Shown here: one piece after another, positions 1 to 9,752 of the stretch
Layout: every line of letters begins with the position of its first letter
Numbering within the stretch: the stretch's first letter is position 1
Assembly (NCBI RefSeq): GCF_019320115.1
Contig: NC_089593.1
Span: forward strand, 9,992,386 to 10,056,385
DNA from: Miscanthus floridulus
Lineage: Eukaryota; Streptophyta; Magnoliopsida; Poales; Poaceae
Length of the DNA stretch: 64,000 nucleotides
Direction: 5' to 3'
The notes under the pieces: generated by a model
What the model was told of the DNA's origin: nothing
Database searches by the model: none
What the model saw: only the letters and a program-made list of their open reading frames with translations
Position numbers and translations under genes: made by a program

Positions 1-121
1 TTCATCATGCTGGGATTTGGTCTCTGTACTAGAGGGTAACTTCTTTTTATCTCTATACAGGAGGATATAGTCTTTATATTTTGAAGTTTACGTGAAGTCT
101 CTGTCTAATTGAATCTGTCAG

Positions 122-247
122 GACAATGAGCCACTCATGAGAGTGCTCTCCAAGCTAATCAATCTCGATAGCCCGGACCTGGTTTTATTTGTTGGAGAAG
201 CATTGGTTGGTAATGACACCGTGGATCAACTCACTAAATTTAATCAG
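122..247 (+). pseudogene. Isolated exon of SRP receptor alpha subunit (fragment)
   Basis: A 126-nt exon flanked by a consensus acceptor and a GTATAG donor encodes 42 residues of the GTPase (NG) domain of the signal recognition particle receptor alpha subunit. That protein docks SRP-ribosome complexes at the ER membrane. Recognisable blocks are [15 protein letters not shown] and [18 protein letters not shown], almost identical to plant SRPRA. The preceding exon (ending in the DTAGR GTPase motif) and the following exon (with LLTKFDTIDDK) are not in the adjacent sequence: the next coding signal downstream belongs to an NRAMP transporter. I therefore read it as a captured or orphaned exon. Because the window starts 121 bases upstream, a larger fragment could extend to the left. 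Confidence 0.8.
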
Positions 248-668
248 GTATAGTAACTTGCATTTCAAGGAGAGATGAATAGTACCACATAATGTTTTTT
301 TATCATGTTTGTTATACAAATATATGTTCTTGTTTCACTGTTCCTGTTTCAGTCAAAGTTCTTGCCTCTTTGGTGTGACTCGACTCGACTTCCTTGCGTT
401 GCAAAACTAAAAAGAATAAAATCTCAATTTGTATTCTTTCTGCACTGGTTACATGATCTTCGTATGACAACAGAGGCGTTGATAATCTTAAACATTTCAT
501 TTTTGTGTGTGTGTTCTGTTCTTCTTTTGTTCTTCTAGTGAAATGATACATAGCTCTCCTATGGGTTAGATAAAAAAATGTACTACCCTTTGTCCTTTTG
601 TGTGCCTCATGCTTTTGATTACTGGGGGATAAATATACTTGCTAATTCCATGGTGCTGTGTAACACAG

Positions 669-1694
669 GGCACAGCATGGAAAATGTTCTTGTACCACGT
701 TGGCCCAGGATTTATGGTCTATTTGGCCTACCTTGATCCCGAAAACTGTACGCTGTGCACCATTTCTTCCTCTATCTCTGTTCTCTATATCGCACAGTAT
801 TGATACTTGTTAAATTTGAACAGTGGGAACAGATTTGCAAGCTGGTGCAGATCACAGATATGAGGTACACTTTCAGATCTTTGTTAAATCACGCCATATT
901 TACCCTTGCAAGCAACATTTCTTGCATAATGCAAACCAAAACTAACTACTTTGCTCCTTTTTGTCATTTTTTTAATTTGCTCATTTATAGCTCCTCTGGG
1001 TGACCTTGATTGGCCTCATCTTCGCGTTAATTATTCAGTCACTATCTGCTAATCTTGGAGTAGTGACAGGTATTTTATAGAGAACTAGTATATATTATGC
1101 TTAGGAGTACACTCTCTCACGTCAATTGGAATTGATGGCTGTTCACTGACTTAGGGCGGCATCTTGCCGAGCTATGCAAGACGGAATATCCAGCATGGGT
1201 GAGAATCTGCCTATGGCTGCTAGCAGAGTTAGCTGTGATTGCTGTAGATATCCCAAAAGGTTAAGATCATTTCTTGATAATCTTGCATAAAAAATATTGT
1301 TAAACTGCTATGTTTGATTTTCGGCTGATCGTGTATTATATTAATGAACATATATGGATACAATAAAAGAGGATTCAGTGTTGTTGTAGACTAATTCTTA
1401 ATGCCAAAGCTAAACTGACTGATTTGTTCTTCTTGCTAATTTCCAATTCATTTGGTCCACTGTTTATTACTGTAAAACTAAGGAATGAAAATTAATCAAC
1501 AATTGTTTTTGCCAATATATAGAACTCAATTGGTTTTCACATTCATTTGACCGTTTGCTTCTTACAAATGTTACCATTTTTCAATTATTGGAACAGCTTT
1601 TGTTTTCAACCTCTTGTTCCACATACCTTTGTGGGTGGGGGTTCACATCACTGGCTCAAGCACACTTCTCCTCCTTGGAATGCAAAAATATGGG
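669..1694 (+). pseudogene. NRAMP divalent metal transporter fragment (five exons)
   Basis: Five exons at about 669-747, 824-864, 991-1069, 1155-1259 and 1587-1694 join in phase into the N-terminal transmembrane part of an NRAMP-type metal/proton symporter close to plant NRAMP1/5. Blocks seen are [53 protein letters not shown] and [14 protein letters not shown]. Four of the five exons have usable AG and GT borders. The acceptor before the fifth exon looks lost, since no AG precedes the codons for IGTAF. The TM1 metal-binding motif DPGN reads DPEN here. The rest of the protein, including the TM6 MPH motif, is absent downstream. The orientation matches the SRP receptor exon just upstream. It cannot encode a working transporter. 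Confidence 0.82.
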
Positions 1695-1783
1695 GTAATC
1701 ATTTTATTGCCAGACTATTCATATCAAAAATGTTTTTACTGACATTCTCATAAACTCTTGTGTACTCTGTATTCTCTAAAGTT

Positions 1784-1928
1784 GTGTTTGGTTTGAGGAG
1801 TTGGCCTAGATGAAATGACCCATCATGAGAATTTCTGTGGGATGACTCGGTCCTTCACGTTTAACTATAAGTGCTTATGAGGAAGAAGTAGTGATGGATC
1901 AACACATCCAATTCCTCATACCAAACAA
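1784..1928. mobile_element. Small MITE with imperfect terminal inverted repeats
   Basis: The left end GTGTTTGGTTTGAGGAGTT (1784 on) is mirrored by CCTCATACCAAACAA at 1913-1927. Both ends then continue into mirrored ATGAAATGACCCATCA / TGATGGATCAACACATCC segments. The size of about 145 bp and the ends are those of non-autonomous grass MITEs. No clear target duplication was found. Confidence 0.6.
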
Positions 1929-2105
1929 GAAATTTAGGAGTCCTATCATGTACCATCCCACATTAGCATGATGCTAGTTCATTCTTAGTCTTATATGGAA
2001 TCTGATCCTGCAGGGGCTGCCGGCTGCACACTCTTCCTCGCAGTGGCATTAGCTCACTAGCTCGGACTAGTGGAGTCAGAGAAGAAAATGATCCTATGCA
2101 GATAC

Positions 2106-2239
2106 GGGGTGTTTGGATGCTGCCTCCCAGGCAGCTCCGGCGCCAGGCAGCGTTCCCAGGCGTCCGATTTTGATCGCCTGGGGCTGAGATCAGTTGCCTG
2201 GCAGGCACGTCCAGGCGAGGGCGGCATCCAAACAGCCCC
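2106..2239. mobile_element. MITE with GGGGYTGTTTGGATG termini
   Basis: Left end GGGGTGTTTGGATGCTGCC and right end GGCGGCATCCAAACAGCCCC form near-perfect inverted termini around a GC-rich 134-bp core. The core itself contains mirrored CCTGGCAGG-like blocks. This terminus class is common among hAT-like or PIF-like MITEs of grasses. A target duplication could not be settled. Confidence 0.65.
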
Positions 2240-3668
2240 ATAATGCTGGAGCTGGACTGATGGCATTTTGTACATCCAGGGTTGAACTCTGAACTGGGCA
2301 GGTTGCAGACTTGCAGTTCAGGGGGAGCTCTGACTTTGACATGCATGTTCTGGTAATCTGGTTGCATCTTGGTTTATTTGTGTTGAGTTCCATGCAGTTA
2401 AATTCTTTTTTGCCTTGGTGAGAAGAATGTCGTTGGTTCTGATAGTGCTCTCTAGGCATCAGTGCTATTTACTTGTTAACCAAAGTGCTCGTTTTGGCCA
2501 CTCATCACATGAACTGAATTGTACTACCAAAACTGGTGTGATGCTATCTGATCTATCAAACTAGTTCACACATTGTGGGAATCTAGAATAGGAAAATCTA
2601 AATTGACTTATTAATTGAATGATGGCTTTGCTTAATTAGTTCATTGGTCAAGTATGCCGAGCTGAACTGGAAATTTAGCTTCTTTGTATGCTCATTTCAT
2701 CTTTACTAGGCTTTAGTTGTTGCTTCTATTTATTGACTAGTACATGTGTACATGTTTTTGACTAATGACTACTAACTGCTTGTATGGCTACAGACTTGTT
2801 CAAGGATATCAAAGATTTTGCCTCCCAACATGCATTTGCATCCTGTGATAATTTTTAGTCAACTGTAGATAATTGCATAGAAAATGGTACACTTTAATTG
2901 TACTATCAGCAGACTCCTCGTTTATGAGCTGGATTTTGTATAAATATACCAATACTTTTACTTATATACATATATAGTAAAATTGCAGTAACAACACATA
3001 GTATTTGCACTATTTGGAAAGTGCAATTTTCATATTCTTGTTTTGTAATTTTGAATATTATATTCGTTGTGCATTTTGCAGCAGTAGAATAGAAATGGTA
3101 CTATATTAATTTTGATTTGTGGTATGGCCCAAGAATATTCAGTGTATGCTTGTATGTATGTTTATTGGGCCGATTGTTTCATTTTGGGCCAAATGAGCTG
3201 CAAATCTCCATTGCGGGTATCGGATCATGTGCCCGTTAAGGCTTGGCGGGCCCGGTAGTTGCCTGGGTTGATTTTCGGGTTCATTCACGAACCCGTTTTC
3301 CTTGCATGAAGAAGAAAAACAACAGAGACGAGCCATTGGATGCAGATCCAAGGCTGTGGACGTCGACTGAAAAAAGGTGTATATTTCAGTTGACTGGGAT
3401 ATAGCAAGTCCCGTTATTATGTCGTGCATGTGCTAAAAAAACAAAAGGTAGTGATAGATGAGGCGATGCACATAATTGATAGTCCTGTTTGGTTCCCTTC
3501 TCTAGCAAGACTGTGCACTGTCATTATTGTTGTTATTAGCTCCCTAGTTAATTTATGGACTGTGGAACGTGACAAGTGTTGAAATTGGAGAAGGAAAGGA
3601 TACCCAGTTGCACGCAGCAGCAGCAGTGGTCAAACATGGAAACGAAACAGGCTGCGGCAGCCGCGCGC
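2240..3668. other. Intergenic stretch without recognisable gene
   Basis: This is AT-rich sequence with no ORF that looks coding and no splice-linked exons I could recognise. The short open frames at 2190-2459 and 3139-3429 on the minus strand lack family resemblance. I see no tRNA or repeat structure. Confidence 0.5.
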
Positions 3669-4841
3669 CTAAGCTGTAGTTTCTTCTTCAAACGCGGGGA
3701 TGAAGTGGCGCGACACGACGCGCGAGTCGAGCAGCTGGACGACGGCCGGAACCGTCACGCACGGGGGCACCTTGTACTGCCCGACGGACGCGCCGCGGGA
3801 GACGACGGCGTAGTCCGACACCTCCTCGAAGGTGCCCGGCCGGACCACCCGGATCTCCAGCGGCCCGATGGAGCCCGGCCGGACCACCCGGATCTCCAGC
3901 GGTACGAGTATCAGCGCCTCCTCCATCTCCAAGCAGCACAGACCCAGCACGTCGCCGTCGTCCACCACGCCCGTCGTCGTCTCGGCCGCGGCGGCGGCGG
4001 TGGCGGAAGAGGAAGACAGCAGCAGCTCCCAGTACACGACGTAGTGCCCCGGGACGGTCTCGGCGCACGTCCGGGCGGTGTAGTCCAGTACGCCCGCGCC
4101 GCGCGGGACGAGTAGCGTGGACGACGCGCGCCCCACCGCGCGCTGCAGCTCCGCCTCATCGGTCCTCTCGACGTCGACGGATAGCTGCACGTTGCGGCGG
4201 CGCACGAACCGGAGCTCCAGCGCCGCGTTGTGGAAACCCGTCACGCGGAGGACGTCGCCCACGCGGTACCGGTACAGCCCGCCGTAGGTGGTCACCACTA
4301 GCTCGTACTCGCGCCTGGCCTCCACGCAGGCCAGCTCCACGAGCTGGTGGCTCGCCGTGGCGTCCGCGCCAGCGGCAGCGGCGTCTGTGGGGAGGAACTC
4401 GAAGTAGGCCATGTTGGGCATGATGGTGTACGTGGCCTCCGATGGGTCGCCGCCGGACATCGGCCGGAGGTTGAGGCCGAAGTAGCACTCCGAGGACCCG
4501 TAGACGGTGGACACGATGGGCAGGTCGCCGCCGCTGAAGTAACGAAGCGTCGGGACGTACTGCGCCATGGTGCCGGTGCTGATGGTGTCCAGGTACTTGG
4601 CGTTCGGCCAAAGGCGCGTCAGGATGCCGGCCCAGCAGTCGTCACCCTGCCTCGAGCCGCCGCCGCACTCCGTCCGGATGAACTGCGCGAGCTCGGGGTC
4701 CTGCCGGAGCACGGCATTGACGGCTGCACGCACCGAGGGGTCGGAGACGCGCCGGCTGCCCACGAGCGCGCCGGCTTGGATGTCGGCTGCGAGGTGGCTC
4801 CAGTTGCGCTGCAGGAAGGAGACCGCGCGGACGAGGCCGTT
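3669..4841 (-). pseudogene. GH3 auxin-amido synthetase, C-terminal part only
   Basis: About 390 codons of the acyl-acid-amido synthetase GH3 family, which adenylates IAA or jasmonate and conjugates it to amino acids. Blocks seen include [71 protein letters not shown] and GQYKVPPCV, in the usual order and at group II spacing. The exon starts behind an AG at 4842-4844 on the minus strand. GH3 proteins have about 600 residues, and the first about 200, including the ATP-binding P-loop-like region, have no counterpart in the 1.5 kb upstream. Near the C-terminus an in-frame 39-bp duplication (30-bp identical blocks at 3834-3863 and 3873-3902) repeats LEIRVVRPG and replaces the conserved YRQ.RVADGS segment. 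The stop is at 3669. The open frame is long, so inactivation is recent or the fragment was captured. Confidence 0.85.
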
Positions 4842-7266
4842 CTGTGATCTGGTTATTGTTCCTTCATTGGTCCCCTCTATTATCAACGAATTACAGAGCA
4901 AACGACGAACTTTTAAACTTTCATGATAACAGATAGAGTGCAAAAATAAATTTCACCTTCCTCACCCTCCTCCAGTTCCTCCTTTGTTGTCTCGTTCAAA
5001 AAAACTTGACAACTTCCTCATCCTCTGGGTTATCACATTTCACATCGAGGCAACAACTACATGATAACAAAACCAGCATCAAACATTACCCACATATAAG
5101 TTGAACAGTAGAACCAAAGAAATCAGGGAAGTGGAATCTTCTAACCTTTTAGTTCCTCTCCCTACACCTTCTCCTCCTTTGGGTCATCACATTTCACATC
5201 CGAGACAGCAGCTACATGATAACGAAATCAGCATCAAAAAGTTGTTTGTTTGGTTGCCAGCATAGATGACGGTTTTGGTTAAAACTCCTGCAAGAAATGG
5301 TGAGGATACCTCCTATCTAATATCAAAATCTCACATCACTACAACTTCCAAATCAAAACAAAAATGATAATAAGCTAAACTAATATTATTACATCTTTAT
5401 TTTTTTTCTTATCCTGGGTACTCACGACAACCTGATCTTTACCGATATGTGCCTATTGTGGATTATCAAATAAGCAGTCAGCGAATGCAGCACACGAAAA
5501 CTGAAAATTGGCTCAGAAGTTACAACAATATCAGTGACTATCGGAAGTACATAATGATGTGTGCATCTTCTCAGTCATTCTGATAGATCAGTTATTATTT
5601 ACATAATATGGAAGAATGGTTTCCAGCTCAAATTTGAGCATCACAGAGCATCATTGTGCGGATAAGAAAAGTTTGGTTTGATAAAAGTACCGATCTATAC
5701 AAGTTACTGTACAATTCCAAGATAACTCTCTACACCAATGCAAAAAAATGTTTATTTATCTCAGAGATTATAACGGTGGAGACCATCCTATCTTCTGATA
5801 ATGCATAGTCTCAGACTCTCAGTGCAAGCTATTGCATTAGCAATCTGATTTTGCCTATCCTTCATGTGAAGAAGCTTCCCTATAAATACTTCGTCTCACC
5901 ACTACATGTGATTCGGATTTGGCGCGCATTAGTTTTTGTTAATTGTGCTCATTGACTGGGCAACATGTTACAGAAGAAACTGCAATTATTCAGTCAAAGC
6001 TTGCTGGTGTGGTGACTGGTGAGGTTCAGTTCCTGACTAACAAAAACTGAAGAACAGTGTAGCTAGGTTCTACTAATGTCGAGTCCAGTAGCTTATGACA
6101 TTCAGAAATGGAACATTATTACCTACCTTTACTGCTCTGATATCAAGGTTTATTTCGAGGACTACAAAGGATCCAAGTTGTGCTTTGTCATCAGGTCGTA
6201 GTTCATGGATGCTAGCTGAGAGATGTTCTACACATCACAGAAAAAAAGAAGGACAATTTAGTCATCAAAGACAATATTCAGAAAAGAAAACTCTTATGCA
6301 ATGGAACAGGGTATTTTTTAGATAATAGTTTACCTTGAATGAGAAGTTGGTGAAAGAATATTTCACCCGCTCCGGCGTTCTTGCTGATCTTGTTCTTCTC
6401 GGCGGGGGAAGGGAGCAACAAGTCTGTGATAATAACCGATAATAAGAAGTCATTCAGAAAATGTCATATTTATTGTTTAGCTATGGGGAGTGGCACGCGC
6501 CGTGGCGGCCCGTGGGATCCAACGGGTCACACGGTGGGTGGGGGTGGTGATTGCGGCGTTTTAGCGACTTGCGCGCGGACGGGAGAGGAAGGAGGCAATC
6601 GGGCCCCACCCACGCAGGGGGGGCGTCGCCTCGGGAGGGAAGGGGAGAGAGGGAGAGGAAGGGGAGGGAGGGCAGAGGAGGAGGAGGAGGATGGGCGCCG
6701 CCGCCGCGGACCACTCGCAGCAGCCGCCGACGTTTGGAAGGGAGACGGGCGTAGGGGGCGCGAGCAGCGATGGCGCGGAGCGAGGTTACGCGCGGTATCG
6801 CAAGGGGAGGCCTAACCTAGATCCGGCCATCGTCGGCGAGCCAGAGGTGGCTACCGGAGCTGGGGAGGTCGCCGAGGCATGTGGCGGCGGCGGAAGTTGA
6901 GAGGGCGCGGCTTCTGTCGCTCGAGCGGAGAGGAGGAGGACGTTTTAGTTTTTTCAGAAAAAAAGACGCCTCCAGGAGGGATCGAACCGTGAAGGGAGGC
7001 TGCGGGCATGCGGGGCTGGCGGCGGGGGAGGATGGAGTGGAGCGCGTGATGCGGTATCGCACGGACGGAAATGAGGAGCGATTCTAAAAAAAGTCACACC
7101 AAAAAATTATTTTACTTTTATTCTTTTTAGTTATAGGAGACTGTGAAGCAGATTGAAGCCGTGAAGTGCAACCACTTTGTAGTGCCAATGATTTCTTGTG
7201 GGACCGTGTAAAGTACACCTACTCTATTTGCTAGTGCCCATCCATTCTTGTACGTTATGCAAAGTA
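4842..7266. other. Intergenic; AT-rich then a GC-rich block at 6480-7085
   Basis: 4842-6480 is AT-rich and holds no recognisable exon; the N-terminal GH3 exons are not there. At 6480-7085 base composition jumps to a CpG-rich, purine-biased stretch with several overlapping frames in both strands. None resembles a known family, and repeats of GGGAGAG and GGAGGAG make the frames low-complexity. It looks like a 5'-UTR or promoter-type CpG-rich block, or part of an unrecognised element, and not a gene by itself. Confidence 0.4.
5014..5238. repeat. Imperfect direct duplication
   Basis: A segment of about 73 bp at 5014-5086 recurs at 5167-5238. Shared blocks include ATCACATTTCACATC, CTACATGATAAC and CAGCATCAAA. 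It lies in AT-rich sequence upstream (on its own strand) of the GH3 fragment. No function is apparent. Confidence 0.6.
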
Positions 7267-7637
7267 CTCGCTCCCTTTCAAATCAAGAAGTACTCCAGTT
7301 CAAAATTCTAGTATATTTTGAGTTTTCTAAGTACATTGTTTTACTGTGTATCTAGAGTCGAGACGTAGTGTATGGCTAAATGCATAGCAGAGACTATAAA
7401 TCTAAAAAAATATCCAAAGGTACATATTTCATCTTGTTAGAACTAGACTTTAACTAGTACTATTCTTGATTGTATGATACAAAATCACAATTATAAGTAC
7501 ACAACTTGAACTTTCTATAGATCTAATAAAATTAACCAATTCTTATCATAAAATTCATGTATATTAATAAGAAAAAACGTTGGTTGAGGGATTGTCCCGT
7601 TGATACAAAATACACAATTTCGGACGGAGGGAGAGCG
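7267..7637. mobile_element. Stowaway-like MITE
   Basis: The ends CTCGCTCCCTTTCAAAT and TTTCGGACGGAGGGAGAG are degenerate versions of the Stowaway terminus CTCCCTCCGT..., in inverted orientation. A TA dinucleotide lies immediately outside each end (7265-7266 and 7638-7639), as expected for Tc1/mariner-type insertion. The 371-bp interior is AT-rich and non-coding. Confidence 0.65.
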
Positions 7638-7890
7638 TAAGGATCACGACTGCTTTTGCGTGCATGTGTATGGTACGTAGGTAGTAGCTGCATGGTTGCT
7701 GCAACATTGCTCTATGCAATCAAGCTTGGCGCATCAATGCACGCACGGTACTATATGGTAGGCATGCAGTATGCTGGCCAATTAATTGACCACGTACTCA
7801 ATCAAATTAACTCTCTTTTCATGCTAGAAAAAACTCTCTGTGAGGACGATGATCCATAGGCAGGGCCCTTGCTTGACAAGAGAAGGAACG

Positions 7891-8060
7891 ATGATATTTC
7901 TGAAGTCGTCTAAAGTGGTCATATTAAAGCAAACAGTAACGCTTTAATGCCTCCTGCCGCACATCGGCACATGGACGTGGTTCAACTCATTTTCCTAAGG
8001 AATGATATATATGATATTTCTCAAGTCGATCGCCTAGACTTGCATTATCTAGTGGCCATG
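7891..8060. repeat. Host tandem duplication hosting CACTA-1
   Basis: ATGATATTTCTGAAGTCG at 7891 recurs as ATGATATTTCTCAAGTCG at 8011. The rest of the first copy (7921-7995: AAAGCAAAC, GCTTTAATGCC, CATGGACGTGGTTCAACTC) recurs after the transposon at 20621-20685. Thus the host carried a tandem repeat of about 120 bp, and CACTA-1 landed inside the second copy. The first copy preserves the empty-site sequence. Confidence 0.8.
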
Positions 8061-8124
8061 CACTACTAGAGAACAGCCTTTAGAACGATGTCCCAATTTA
8101 GCATTAGCCTCGACATTTTTTGCC

Positions 8125-8376
8125 TCCGGGACTAAAGGACCCTTTAGTCTCGGTTGGTAATACCAACTGGAACTAAAGGTCCCTGCTCAACGGTCCTCCG
8201 TGGGGCAGGGATCTTTAGTCCCGGCTAGTATTACCAACCGGGACTAAAGGTTTACCTTTAGTCCCGGTTGGTAATACCAACCGGGACTAAAGCTTTTAGT
8301 CCCGGTTTGGGTGATGCCCCGGGAATAAAGATTAATCTTTAGTCCCGGTTTGGACCCCTAACCGGGACTAATTATC
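8125..8376. repeat. 5' subterminal hairpin array of CACTA-1
   Basis: Successive inverted pairs of CTTTAGTCCCGG / CCGGGACTAAAG occur with short loops such as TTGGTAATACCAA. They include a nearly perfect hairpin at about 8254-8291. In En/Spm elements the subterminal repeats are the binding sites of the TnpA-type protein. The array ends directly before the TATA-like CCTATAATTC at 8381. Confidence 0.85.
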
Positions 8377-8377
8377 C

Positions 8378-8392
8378 CGGCCTATAATTCAG
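8378..8392 (+). promoter_or_regulatory. TATA-like box of the first CACTA-1 transcript
   Basis: CCTATAATTC sits just behind the last subterminal hairpin and upstream of an untranslated leader with a likely intron (donor GGAG/GTAAGAAAC near 8510). Its counterpart in CACTA-2 is TTTTATATCC at 22641. It is assigned by position only. Confidence 0.45.
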
Positions 8393-8808
8393 CTCATTTT
8401 TTCCTTCCCGAGCCCAAGCCATTGCATTCAAACTCACTGCCTCTGTTCTTCAGCTTGCTGTTGTTCTTGCTCTCTCCCCCTCCATTGGTGTTGCTCTTCG
8501 ATTTTGGAGGTAAGAAACTTAATCCTCTTATGTTTTGTCAGTAGCTTATCTCATTTTATGATGTAGATGTATGTGTAACTTTATATGTTGGACTTTATTA
8601 TGATTTTATATGTCATTTTTAGCTCAAAATCACATGATGATTTGCATTTATGTTTGGATAAACAAAAGTTAAATTAGTTCATCAAAATCACGCCTCGCTC
8701 GTCCTCGCTGGAGCACGCGCCATCCTCGTCCCCGGTGGCTTACGTGATCTTAGAATTAATTTTTTCATGAAATGAAAAACTTAGAAAATTGTTAGAAAAT
8801 TGTAGAAA

Positions 8809-9040
8809 ATCCGTACTAGTTGAACTTGCGGACCGTGTTCATCTCGGCGAGCATGTTCTCTGCCGAGCGGTAACGGACGTCAAGGAGGAGCTTTGATTCT
8901 ACGAGGGAGAGCGGCAACGGTCGTGGAAGACCGTGTTCCCTTTCTCGTAGAATCGGAGCTCTTCCTTGGTCAAGTACGGTGCCGTCCGATGGAGAAATGC
9001 TCGCGAGATGATCACGTAAGCAAGGTCAACTAGTACGGAT
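8809..9040. repeat. 232-bp long imperfect hairpin inside the CACTA-1 leader
   Basis: The segment opens with ATCCGTACTAGTTGAACTTG and closes with its near-mirror CAAGGTCAACTAGTACGGAT. The arms keep pairing inward: GAGCATGTTCTC against GAGAAATGCTC, GATTCTACGAGG against TCTCGTAGAATC, and CGTGGAAGACCGTG at the apex. The two arms of about 110 bp thus form one long imperfect stem. The corresponding part of CACTA-2 (about 22920-23096) lacks it. A third partial ATCCGTACTAGTT occurs at 9064. It may be an inserted foldback element or a small-RNA hairpin. Confidence 0.7.
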
Positions 9041-9145
9041 GGTTATTTATTGAAACATGTGATATCCGTACTAGTTTAGGTTAAATATATCATTTTAGAA
9101 AATATGAAATTTACACTAGTTTGCAAAAATAAGTATAGAAAGTAG

Positions 9146-9666
9146 ATGACAACTGGTACCGGATCCTCGGCCTCTCGTTCGGTTGCGAAACGACTGAGGC
9201 CAGAACTCCCTCTCATTATCTGCGGCAAGTGTAAGCAGAAGATTGTGATGGAGTACCGAGTCAAGAGACAGGGACCCAACAAGGGTCGTATTTTCTACAA
9301 GTGCCCGGATCGCGATGTGAGTTTCTGACGCATTTTTTATTTATGGCTAATTGACCTGCTTTTCTTGAATATTTTTGACTAAATATTTTTTGGCTTTAAT
9401 TTCAGTGGGAGGGCAATGGATGCGATGGTTGGTACTGGGAGGAAGATTATGCTACATACGTGTAGAATTTGGGTGCGCTTGAGGTAGCGGCTGCTGCTGA
9501 TGAGTCAGTGAGCCAGCAGCAGAAGCTTATTGATATTCAACAGAAGAATGATTTGTCTGTTTTAGTTGCGTACGATCACGAAATAATTATGTTACTGAAG
9601 TGCATTGTAGTTTTAGTTTGTTTAGTGATAGTTGGGATTGCTTACGTTGTAGCCAGGCTTAGTTAA
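9146..9666 (+). pseudogene. GRF zinc-finger membrane protein of CACTA-1 (one nonsense codon)
   Basis: Exon 1 is 9146-9316 and exon 2 is 9406-9666, joined across a GT-AG intron. The product matches residue by residue the intact copy at 23097. It has a CGKC pair, then FYKCPDR and GCDGWYWEED, giving the C-x2-C...C...C pattern of a GRF-type zinc finger. A low-complexity linker and a hydrophobic C-terminal segment (VVLVCLVIVGIAYVVA) resembling a membrane anchor follow. A TAG at 9463-9465 interrupts the frame right after the zinc finger; the frame then continues open to the normal stop. It lies between the 5' hairpin array and the transposase gene. The role within the transposon is unknown to me. 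Confidence 0.75.
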
Positions 9667-9752
9667 TTAATCAACCGTGTGTGTGTCATTTATGTTGTGT
9701 AATAAAATACTAAATTATGTTCAAGGTTTTCATAATTTATCGTGTAATACAG

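Noticed and set aside
122..247. Intact SRP receptor gene running through the window start
   Set aside because: The following exon of the gene is absent; the next exons belong to NRAMP.
3576..4115. 179-codon plus-strand frame opposite the GH3 fragment
   Set aside because: A GC-rich shadow of the GH3 coding strand; the minus frame has strong family similarity and this one has none.
1..5000. Helitron or Pack-MULE with defined ends
   Set aside because: Suspected from captured exons, but I could not find convincing termini or target duplications, so no element is annotated.
8125..8376. Regularly spaced palindromic repeats resembling a CRISPR array
   Set aside because: Units are complementary hairpins with irregular spacing in a plant CACTA transposon; there are no spacers of constant length and no cas genes.
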